A stretch of 64,000 nt of DNA from Oasisia sp. SBJ-2009. Its lineage: Eukaryota > Annelida > Polychaeta > Sabellida > Siboglinidae. Where the stretch lies: NCBI GenBank assembly GCA_964017155.1, contig OZ024860.1, positions 53,438,056 to 53,502,055 of the forward strand, in the 5' to 3' direction. A program made the position numbers and the translations under genes. Under the pieces are notes generated by a model. It ran no database searches. It saw only the letters and a list, made by a program, of their open reading frames with translations, and was not told the origin of the DNA. Numbering within the stretch: position 1 is the stretch's first letter; each line of letters starts with the position of its first letter. This document shows positions 52,101 to 60,826 of the stretch, in pieces.

Positions 52101-53192
52101 CATATGGAATGAGCGATAAACAGTTTGTTTATGCCGACCACGCTGTCTTTTCGACCTCAAAAGTCTGCAAAGACGCGCTATATATAAAACATTAATATGC
52201 GCAAAATAATTATAATTGATTGAATTAACAAAATCAAGTATCAAATGTTGGCAAAGATACAGTTATAATACCAAAATTGAGGTGGGCCCGACTTGTACAT
52301 AAATGCCTACACTTGCGGGCGCGTACCTTCACGCGCACTCTCTCATAAAAGCACGTATACTCTCAATTTGTTTTCAGAATTTCACTATTTTTGACACTTA
52401 TGTACAAGTCGGACCCACCTCAAAGTTGCTATTATATCAGTATTTTTGCCAACATTTGATACTTGATTAAATTAATTCATTCAATTATAATCATCTTGCG
52501 CGTATTTATGTTTTATAAACAGCGCGTCGTGGCAAACTTTTGAGGTCGAAAAGACAGCGCGATTTGTGCCAGTCGCAAGCGCAGCGGTGCATGTTACTGC
52601 GCTGTGCATATATGTACAAGTCGGACCCACCTCAATGTTGCTATTATATCACTATTTTTGGCCAACATTTGATACTTGATTAAATTAATTAATTCAATTA
52701 TAATCATCTTGCGCGTATTTATGTTTTATAAACAGCGCGTCTTGGCAAACTTTTGAGGTCGAAAAGACAGCGCGATTTGTGCCAGTCGCAAGCGCAGCGG
52801 TCACTATTTCCCTATTTGGCACTTATGTACAAGTCGGACCCACCTCAATGTTGCTATTATATCACTATTTTTGGCCAACATTTGATACTTGATTAAATTA
52901 ATTCATTCAATTATAATCATCTTGCGCGTATTTATGTTTTTTAAACAGCGCGTCTTGGCAAACTTTTGAGGTCGAAAAGACAGCGCGACTTGTGCCAGTC
53001 GCAAGCGCTGCGGTTCATGTTACTGCGCTGTGCATATGGAATGAGCGATAAACAGTTTGTTTATGCCGACCACGCTGTCTTTTCGACCTCAAAAGTCTGC
53101 AAAGACGCGCTATATATAAAACATTAATACGCGCAAAATGATTATAATTGATTGAATTAACAAAATCAAGTATCAAATGTTGGCAAAGATAC

Positions 53193-55851
53193 AGTTATAA
53201 TACCACAATTGAGGTGGGCCCGACTTGTACATAAATGCCTACACTTGCGGGCGCGTACCTTCACGCGCACTCTCTCATAAAAGCATGTACACTCTCAATT
53301 TGTTTTCAGAATTTCACTATTTTTGACACTTATGTACAAGTCGGACCCACCTCAAAGTTGCTATTATATCAGTATTTTTGCCAACATTTGATACTTGATT
53401 AAATTAATTCATTCAATTATAATCATCTTGCGCGTATTTATGTTTTATAAACAGCGCGTCGTGGCAAACTTTTGAGGTCGAAAAGACAGCGCGATTTGTG
53501 CCAGTCGCAAGCGCAGCGGTGCATGTTACTGCGCTGTGCATATATGTACAAGTCGGACCCACCTCAATGTTGCTATTATATCACTATTTTTGGCCAACAT
53601 TTGATACTTGAATAAATTAATTAATTCAATTATAATCATCTTGCGCGTATTTATGTTTTATAAACAGCGCGTCTTGGCAAACTTTTGAGGTCGAAAAGAC
53701 AGCGCGATTTGTGCCAGTCGCAAGGGCAGCGGTCACTATTTCCCTATTTGGCACTTATGTACAAGTCGGACCCACCTCAATGTTGCTATTATATCACTAT
53801 TTTTGGCCAACATTTGATACTTGATTAAATTAATTCATTCAATTATAATCATCTTGCGCGTATTTATGTTTTTTAAACAGCGCGTCTTGGCAAACTTTTG
53901 AGGTCGAAAAGACAGCGCGACTTGTGCCAGTCGCAAGCGCTGCGGTTCATGTTACTGCGCTGTGCATATGGAATGAGCGATAAACAGTTTGTTTATGCCG
54001 ACCGCGCTGTCTTTTCGACCTCAAAAGTCTGCTAAGACGCGCTGTATGTAAAACATTAATATGCGCAAGATGAATATAATTGATAGAATTAACAAAATCA
54101 AGTATCAAATGTTGGCAAAAATACAGTTATAATACCAACATTGAGGTGGGCCCGACTTGTACATACATGCCTACACTTGCGGGCGCGTACCTTCACGCGC
54201 ACTCTCTCATAAAAGCACGTATACTATCAATTTGTTTTCAGAATTTCACTATTTGGCACTTATGTACAAGTCGGACACACCTCAATGTTGCTATTATATC
54301 AGTATTTTTGCCAACATTTGATACATGATTACATTAATTCATTCAATTACAATCATCTTGCGCGTATTTATGTTTTATAAACAGCGCGTCTTGGCAAACT
54401 TTTGACGTCGAAAAGACAGCGCGACTTGTGCCAGTCGCAAGCGCAGCGGTGCATGTTACTGCGCTGTGCATATATGTACAAGTCGGACCCACCTCAATGT
54501 TGCTATTATATCACTATTTTTGGCCAACATTTGATACTTGATTAAATTAATTCATTCAATTATAATCATCTTGCGCGTATTTATGTTTTTTAAACAGCGC
54601 GTCTTGGCAAACTTTTGAGGTCGAAAAGACAGCGCGACTTGCGCCAGTCGCAAGCGCTGCGGTTCATGTTACTGCGCTGTGCATATGGAATGAGCGATAA
54701 ACAGTTTGTTTATGCCGACCACGCTGTCTTTTCGACCTCAAAAGTCTGCAAAGACGCGCTATATATAAAACATTAATATGCGCAAAATGATTATAATTGA
54801 TTGAATTAACAAAATCAAGTATCAAATGTTGGCAAAGATACAGTTATAATACCAAAATTGAGGTGGGCCCGACTTGTACATAAATGCCTACACTTGCGGG
54901 CGCGTACCTTCACGCGCACTCTCTCATAAAAGCACGTATACTCTCAATTTGTTTTCAGAATTTCACTATTTTTGACACTTATGTACAAGTCGGACCCACC
55001 TCAAAGTTGCTATTATATCAGTATTTTTGCCAACATTTGTTACTTGATTAAATTAATTCATTCAATTATAATCATCTTGCGCGTATTTATGTTTTATAAA
55101 CAGCGCGTCTTGGCAAACGTTTGGGGTCGAAAAGACAGCGCGACTTGTGCCAGTCGCAAGCGCTGCGGTGCCTGTTACTGCACTGTGCATATGGAATGAG
55201 CGATAAACAGTTTGTTTATGCCGACCACGCTGTCTTTTCGACCTCAAAAGTCTGCCAAGACGCGGTATATATAAAACATTAATATGCGCAAGATGATTAT
55301 AATTGATTGAATTAATAAAATCAAGTATCAAATGTTGGCAAAGATACAGTTATAATACCAAAATTGAGGTGGGCCCGACTTGTACATAAATGCCTACACT
55401 TGCGGGCGCGTACCTTCACGCGCACTCTCTCATAAAAGCACGTATACTCTCAATTTGTTTTCAGAATTTCACTATTTGGCACTTATGTACAAGTCGGACC
55501 CACCTCAAAGTTGCTATTATATCAGTATTTTTGCCAACATTCGATACTTGATTACATTAATTCATTCAATTATAATCATCTTGCGCGTATTTATGTTTTT
55601 TAAACAGCGCGTCTTGGCAAACTTTTGAGGTCGAAAAGACAGCGCGACTTGTGCCAGTCGCAAGCGCTGCGGTTCATGTTACTGCGCTGTGCATATGGAA
55701 TGAGCGATAAACAGTTTGTTTATGCCGACCACGCTGTCTTTTCGACCTCAAAAGTCTGCAAAGACGCGCTATATATAAAACATTAATACGCGCAAAATGA
55801 TTATAATTGATTGAATTAACAAAATCAAGTATCAAATGTTGGCAAAGATAC
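53193..55851. repeat. 2659-bp block, first copy
   Basis: Unit lengths 932, 717, 506, 504. Markers are agcatgtacactc, ataccacaatt, acttgaataaatt, gctgtatgtaaaac and tacatacatgcc. The same markers reappear 2659 bp downstream. Confidence 0.82.
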
Positions 55852-57301
55852 AGTTATAATACCACAATTGAGGTGGGCCCGACTTGTACATAAATGCCTA
55901 CACTTGCGGGCGCGTACCTTCACGCGCACTCTCTCATAAAAGCATGTACACTCTCAATTTGTTTTCAGAATTTCACTATTTTTGACACTTATGTACAAGT
56001 CGGACCCACCTCAAAGTTGCTATTATATCAGTATTTTTGCCAACATTTGATACTTGATTAAATTAATTCATTCAATTATAATCATCTTGCGCGTATTTAT
56101 GTTTTATAAACAGCGCGTCGTGGCAAACTTTTGAGGTCGAAAAGACAGCGCGATTTGTGCCAGTCGCAAGCGCAGCGGTGCATGTTACTGCGCTGTGCAT
56201 ATATGTACAAGTCGGACCCACCTCAATGTTGCTATTATATCACTATTTTTGGCCAACATTTGATACTTGAATAAATTAATTAATTCAATTATAATCATCT
56301 TGCGCGTATTTATGTTTTATAAACAGCGCGTCTTGGCAAACTTTTGAGGTCGAAAAGACAGCGCGATTTGTGCCAGTCGCAAGGGCAGCGGTCACTATTT
56401 CCCTATTTGGCACTTATGTACAAGTCGGACCCACCTCAATGTTGCTATTATATCACTATTTTTGGCCAACATTTGATACTTGATTAAATTAATTCATTCA
56501 ATTATAATCATCTTGCGCGTATTTATGTTTTTTAAACAGCGCGTCTTGGCAAACTTTTGAGGTCGAAAAGACAGCGCGACTTGTACCAGTCGCAAGCGCT
56601 GCGGTTCATGTTACTGCGCTGTGCATATGGAATGAGCGATAAACAGTTTGTTTATGCCGACCGCGCTGTCTTTTCGACCTCAAAAGTCTGCTAAGACGCG
56701 CTGTATGTAAAACATTAATATGCGCAAGATGAATATAATTGATAGAATTAACAAAATCAAGTATCAAATGTTGGCAAAAATACAGTTATAATACCAACAT
56801 TGAGGTGGGCCCGACTTGTACATACATGCCTACACTTGCGGGCGCGTACCTTCACGCGCACTCTCTCATAAAAGCACGTATACTATCAATTTGTTTTCAG
56901 AATTTCACTATTTGGCACTTATGTACAAGTCGGACACACCTCAATGTTGCTATTATATCAGTATTTTTGCCAACATTTGATACATGATTACATTAATTCA
57001 TTCAATTACAATCATCTTGCGCGTATTTATGTTTTATAAACAGCGCGTCTTGGCAAACTTTTGACGTCGAAAAGACAGCGCGACTTGTGCCAGTCGCAAG
57101 CGCAGCGGTCACTATTTCCCTATTTGGCACTTATGTACAAGTCGCACCCACCTCAATGTTGCTATTATATCACTATTTTTGGCCAACATTTGATACTTGA
57201 TTAAATTAATTCATTCAATTATAATCATCTTGCGCGTATTTATGTTTTTTAAACAGCGCGTCTTGGCAAACTTTTGAGGTCGAAAAGACAGCGCGACTTG
57301 T
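55852..57301. repeat. 2659-bp block, second copy, interrupted by the LINE
   Basis: The TTF at 55852-56783 matches 53193-54124, and the following unit matches 54125 onward until the LINE cuts in at 57301-57302 within S1. Confidence 0.82.
57126..57295 (+). repeat. X arm immediately left of the LINE
   Basis: An intact 170-bp X arm, from ggcac to gacagcgcg, with a gtcgcaccc variant shared with the arm near 49742. Only six bases of S1 (57296-57301) follow before the LINE begins. Together with the X' arm at 60864-61032 it flanks the LINE as a long inverted repeat. Confidence 0.9.
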
Positions 57302-57651
57302 ATGGTATGCAGGTGTTGCAGTACCCCAGGTACTGCAACAACTCAGGGAGTTTGACGCCCCTGCCATGCAAAGTTGTAAACCACTGCCTTGTGGTACAGG
57401 TTCTTGTCAGAACCGAAGGCTAAGGGAGCAAACCCTAAACAGAAAACCATGTCACTGTGACAGCATCAAGGGCGGTTGATGTATGGAACTCCCAACATCT
57501 CTCGACCAGCCACTGCAGGGACAAATAGTTTGCGCCTGTCTTGACATGTTCTTGCCGGTGTGAGACCTCTATTTGTTCCCCGAGAGAGTGTCGCTAGTAA
57601 CTTGCAAAAGCAAGCGGCACTTCAACACTTTTTGCAAGCAGCTTCCATGAA
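57302..57651 (+). other. LINE 5' untranslated region with several strong hairpins
   Basis: Perfect or near-perfect stems lie at 57314-57340 (12 bp, 3-nt loop), 57375-57398 (accac/gtggt extended by tgt/aca across a 2-nt bulge), 57399-57414 (6 bp, 4-nt loop), 57450-57462 (5 bp, 3-nt loop) and 57601-57614 (5 bp, 4-nt loop). RTE and R2-type elements are known in some lineages to carry self-cleaving HDV-like ribozymes at the 5' end. I could not fit that fold here by eye. A 6-codon out-of-frame ORF starts at 57647 and overlaps the main start. Confidence 0.75.
57314..57340 (+). other. 12-bp perfect hairpin near the 5' end of the LINE
   Basis: tgttgcagtacc pairs perfectly with ggtactgcaaca around a cca loop. 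It starts 12 bases inside the element, where 5'-terminal RNA structures of LINEs usually lie. Its function is unknown. Confidence 0.8.
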
Positions 57652-60600
57652 ATGTACAACTGTATGAAACTCCATACCGGATCGGCCGTCGCCCGGGTTA
57701 CCAAGGACCGCGCTGCTCGACCTCATCTTCCGTCGACAGTGGAAAATCAGCTAGGAAGAAGAAGACAAAGAAGACAACTACTGACAATTGGACAATGGAA
57801 CGTCAGGACTCTCCTCGACCGAGATGGAGCTAACCGACCAGAAAGACGTACGGCACTAGTCGCAATGGAACTTGCCAAATACAACATCGACATCGCCGCC
57901 CTATGTGAAACAAGGTTCTCAGAGTCTGGTAGTCTCGACGACTTGGAATACTCTTTCTTCTGGAGTGGCAAACCGGAAGGAGAAAGAAGGGAGGCAGGAG
58001 TGGGCTTTGCTATCAAGAAGGATATCGTCACAAAGCTGACAGAAATGCCACGGCCAGTAAGTGACAGAATCATGACGATGAGACTACCTCTGAGCAAGGA
58101 CAACTTTGCTACAATTATCAGCGTGTACGCTCCAACAATGACAAACCCAGATGAAAACAAGGAGGCCTTCTACAACCAGCTGGCAAGTGTGCTCAGTGGC
58201 ATCCCTCGTACAGATAAGCTACTGCTGATAGGAGACTTCAATGCGAGGATAGGAAGAGAAAATGACAAGTGGCCCTTGGTCATGGGCAAACATGGGATTG
58301 GGAAATGCAACTCCAATGGCGAGCTTCTACTGGCTCTGTGCTCTGAGTTCGAACTGATAGTGACGAACACCATGTTCAAGCAGAAGGATGAACGCAAGAC
58401 CACCTGGATGCATCCTCGTTCGAAACATTGGCATATGATCGACTTCATCATCACGAGGTGTCGGGATAAGATGGACATCCACAGTACCCGAGTCATGCGT
58501 GGAGCAAACTGCTGGACTGATCACCAGATGCTGAGGTCAAAAGTGGCTTTCAGAATACGACAAAAGCACAACAGGCAAGGGACAAGTAAGCCGACCAAGC
58601 TGAACATTGCAAAACTAAGTACCACCAGCCATAGGGAGAGTTTTGAGCAGGAGATAGACAGTGCTCTCGCCCAATGGGAGGAGAAGGAAAACTCAACACC
58701 AGATGAGGAATGGGCTGCTCTGCAGCAGGTCGTGTACAACACAGCCAAGACATATCTTGGCAAGCCAGACAGAAAAGACCAGGACTGGTTCGACCCCAAC
58801 GACCAGGAGCTACAGACTCTTATGAACAGAAGAGACCAAGCCCACCAGAGAGTGTTGCAAACCAGGAGCACCAGGTCCACCACTGCAGCATACAAAGATG
58901 CCTGCAGATTGCTACAAAAACACACGCGTGCACTGAAGTCAGACTGGTGGGAAAGGAAGGCAGTGGAGCTGCAGAGAGCTGCTGACAGTAACAACATGAA
59001 GGGCTTCTACAATGGGCTGAAGGAAGTGTGGGGTCCCAAAAAGAAGGGATCTGTTCAACTGAAATCATCAGATGGAATGGAGACCTTCTCTGACAGCAAG
59101 AGAGTTGTGGCAAGATGGAGTGAACACTTCCAGAAGCTACTCAACGTCCCTGGCGACATAGATCACGAAGCTCTGGACAACATCCCGCAGCGCATTATCA
59201 AGACAAGCCTCGATGAGATTCCAACTATGGATGAGATGGCTAGAGCAATCGCCGGCCTGAAAGATGGCAAAGCACCTGGAGGAGATGGAATTCCTGCAGA
59301 AGTATGGAAGCACGGAGGGGAAAATCTGTTCAGCAGACTGCACCAACTAATCACCAATGCCTGGGAGGTGGGTTCTGTACCACAAGCATGGAAGGATGCA
59401 AGCATTGTAACCATCTACAAGAAAGGTGATCGAACAGACTGTGGGAACTATAGAGGAATCTCTCTTCTTTCCATAGCAGGCAAGATCTTCGCGAGGATCC
59501 TCCTCAACAGACTATCTACTCACATAACACCAGAGGTAGTTCCGGAGACACAATGTGGCTTCAGAGGTAACCGGAGCACCGTGGATATGATATTTTGTCT
59601 CCGACAACTACAAGAAAAGTGCATTGAGCAGGACCGACCACTGTACATGGTATTTGTCGACTTCAGCAAGGCGTTTGATACAGTTGGGAGGACCGGGCTA
59701 TGGCAGCTACTGAGAAAGTATGGCTGCCCAGAGAAGTTCACAACAATGATTGAGGCACTACATACTGGAATGATGGCAAAAGTTAGTGTTGAAGGAGAAG
59801 TCTCGGAATCGTTCAGTGTCACAAATGGGGTCAAGCAAGGTTGTGTACTGGCCCCCACGCTCTTCTCCATCTTCCTATCAGCAATGCTCGACGAGGCTTT
59901 CCGAGACATGGGGGATGGCATCTACATACAGTCCAGACAGAACGCTGACCTATTCAACGTCGCACACTTCAGAGCAAAGACCAAGACTACTCGGATACTG
60001 ATGAGAGAGCTGCTATTCGCAGATGACAGTGCACTGGTTGCACACTCTGCTGAAGAGATGCAGAAAATAGTGGATGCTTTCTCCGATGCGTCAAAGAAGT
60101 TCGGCCTGAAGATTAACATCAAGAAGACCGAGGTGCTGTACCAATCCAACTCTACAAGAACCCGAGAGGAGGATATCATGGTTGATGGAAACAAGCTGAA
60201 CTCTGTTCTAGAATTCACCTACCTCGGAAGCACTATATCAAGTGACGGATGCATTGACGACGAAATACAGAGGAGGATGGCCAAGGCTAGTGCATCTTTC
60301 GGCCGACTACGCCAGAGACTCTGGAACAACCACCATGTGTCCATGCGGGTTAAAGGCAAGATATACCGTGCAATTGTGCTGTCCACCCTCCTATACGGAG
60401 CTGAGGCCTGGACAGTGTACAGACGACAGGTTAAAAAGCTACATGCCTTCATGATGCGACATCTGCGTTCGATCATGAGGATAACCTGGATGGACAAAGT
60501 GACAAACAAGGAAATACTAGAACGAACAGGGCTGCCATCTATGGAAGATCTTCTGATCAGAAAGAATCTCCGGTGGACTGGACACCTCATGAGGATGTCA

Positions 60601-60783
60601 CCAGACAGGCTACCGAAGCAGGTTCTCTACTCTCAACTGTCTTCTGGTCAGAGAAAGAGAGGGCGCCCTCGTCTCCGGTTCAAAGATACCATCAAGAGAA
60701 ACCTAAAGATGAGAGACATAAAGATCGACTCATGGACATCACTCTCACAGCAGAGAGACAAATGGAGAGCAAGAGTCAAGTGA
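57652..60783 (+). CDS. LINE polyprotein: APE-type endonuclease plus reverse transcriptase
   Basis: This 1043-residue protein would nick chromosomal DNA and copy the element RNA onto it (target-primed reverse transcription) in the nucleus. Endonuclease, about residues 44-295: N50 in QWNVRT, E86 in CETR, Y159 in SVYAPT, D195 and N197 in GDFNARIG, D264 in HMIDF, D290-H291 in TDH; these match the metal-binding and catalytic positions of APE-like LINE nucleases. A basic linker of about 230 residues follows. Reverse transcriptase, about 530-865: YRGISLL at 600, CGFRGNRST at 635, motif A with D670, motif B GVKQGCVLAP at 726, motif C FADD at 789-792, motif D GLKINIKK at 818, YLGS at 857. All three catalytic aspartates are present; FADD replaces the commoner YADD. 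The C-terminal part has WTGHLMRM at 975 and a basic tail, with no CCHC knuckle seen. ATG at 57652 is the first in frame after a stop at 57598. No frameshift or stop, so it may be active. Ruminant CFDP2 contains an RTE endonuclease, so databases may call this craniofacial development protein 2-like. Confidence 0.95.
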   Translation: MYNCMKLHTGSAVARVTKDRAARPHLPSTVENQLGRRRQRRQLLTIGQWNVRTLLDRDGANRPERRTALVAMELAKYNIDIAALCETRFSESGSLDDLEYSFFWSGKPEGERREAGVGFAIKKDIVTKLTEMPRPVSDRIMTMRLPLSKDNFATIISVYAPTMTNPDENKEAFYNQLASVLSGIPRTDKLLLIGDFNARIGRENDKWPLVMGKHGIGKCNSNGELLLALCSEFELIVTNTMFKQKDERKTTWMHPRSKHWHMIDFIITRCRDKMDIHSTRVMRGANCWTDHQMLRSKVAFRIRQKHNRQGTSKPTKLNIAKLSTTSHRESFEQEIDSALAQWEEKENSTPDEEWAALQQVVYNTAKTYLGKPDRKDQDWFDPNDQELQTLMNRRDQAHQRVLQTRSTRSTTAAYKDACRLLQKHTRALKSDWWERKAVELQRAADSNNMKGFYNGLKEVWGPKKKGSVQLKSSDGMETFSDSKRVVARWSEHFQKLLNVPGDIDHEALDNIPQRIIKTSLDEIPTMDEMARAIAGLKDGKAPGGDGIPAEVWKHGGENLFSRLHQLITNAWEVGSVPQAWKDASIVTIYKKGDRTDCGNYRGISLLSIAGKIFARILLNRLSTHITPEVVPETQCGFRGNRSTVDMIFCLRQLQEKCIEQDRPLYMVFVDFSKAFDTVGRTGLWQLLRKYGCPEKFTTMIEALHTGMMAKVSVEGEVSESFSVTNGVKQGCVLAPTLFSIFLSAMLDEAFRDMGDGIYIQSRQNADLFNVAHFRAKTKTTRILMRELLFADDSALVAHSAEEMQKIVDAFSDASKKFGLKINIKKTEVLYQSNSTRTREEDIMVDGNKLNSVLEFTYLGSTISSDGCIDDEIQRRMAKASASFGRLRQRLWNNHHVSMRVKGKIYRAIVLSTLLYGAEAWTVYRRQVKKLHAFMMRHLRSIMRITWMDKVTNKEILERTGLPSMEDLLIRKNLRWTGHLMRMSPDRLPKQVLYSQLSSGQRKRGRPRLRFKDTIKRNLKMRDIKIDSWTSLSQQRDKWRARVK

Positions 60784-60826
60784 TGGAAGCAGTCTTTGTC
60801 GCTTCGCGACCGACAGCACGATGATG
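60784..60826 (+). other. LINE 3' untranslated region and GAT-repeat tail
   Basis: Only 43 bases follow the stop codon-containing end of the ORF, finishing cgacagcacgatgatgat before satellite resumes with atatggaatg. A short 3' UTR with a terminal simple repeat, and no poly(A), is usual for RTE-type elements. The ORF end is taken at the tga at 60781-60783. Confidence 0.8.

Larger units (their letters stand above)
1..57301. repeat. Satellite array, left part, built from F (504 bp) and T (212-213 bp) modules
   Basis: The whole stretch is one repeat family. Boundaries at the recurring agttat give successive units of 504, 717 or about 930 bp, which are F, TF and TTF. About 86 complete F monomers lie here. 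Arms are AT-rich and the two spacers GC-richer. Copies differ by scattered substitutions and rare 1-4 bp indels, and the same variants recur at fixed long distances, which shows amplification in large blocks. No gene is seen in this stretch. The family is not one I recognise by name. Confidence 0.97.
43429..57301. repeat. Diverged satellite domain with TTF units of about 930 bp
   Basis: Units from 43429 are mostly about 930-932 bp, mixed with 504-507 and 717-720 bp units. This domain has its own markers: a second T junction (type B), cactatttttgacac at the S2/X edge, gttttttaaacagcg in X, gcggttcatg in S1, and gtctgcaaagacg in X'. It is less regular than the blocks before it. Confidence 0.9.
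57302..60826 (+). mobile_element. Non-LTR retrotransposon, RTE-like LINE, apparently complete
   Basis: About 3.5 kb of non-satellite DNA with no similarity to the repeat around it. It has a 350-bp 5' UTR, one uninterrupted 1043-codon ORF with endonuclease then reverse transcriptase, and a 43-bp 3' end finishing cgatgatgat. One ORF, no separate ORF1, no visible RNase H or zinc-knuckle domain, and a short 3' end with a simple repeat instead of poly(A) are all typical of RTE-type LINEs. Family assignment within the RTE/RTEX group is uncertain. The open ORF suggests a young insertion. Edges are set where identity to the satellite stops, and the left edge could be off by a few bases because tatgg occurs at both junctions. 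Confidence 0.93.

Noticed and set aside
1..57301. Dozens of open frames of 60-103 codons on both strands within the satellite
   Set aside because: They repeat with the monomer, many start at TTG, substitutions change residues freely, one amplified subfamily carries an in-frame stop, and no known domain is visible.
1..57301. CRISPR array
   Set aside because: Units are 504-930 bp, the spacers recur with the repeats and do not differ from unit to unit, and the context is eukaryotic.
57301..57305. tatgg as a 5-bp target-site duplication of the LINE
   Set aside because: The right copy belongs to the satellite, but the left copy is preceded by gacttg, which does not adjoin tatgg in any uninterrupted monomer, so a deletion explains the junction better.
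57747..60590. Open frames of 65-158 codons on the opposite strand and in other frames of the LINE
   Set aside because: They overlap a 1043-codon ORF with recognisable enzymatic motifs and show no motif themselves; they are shadows.
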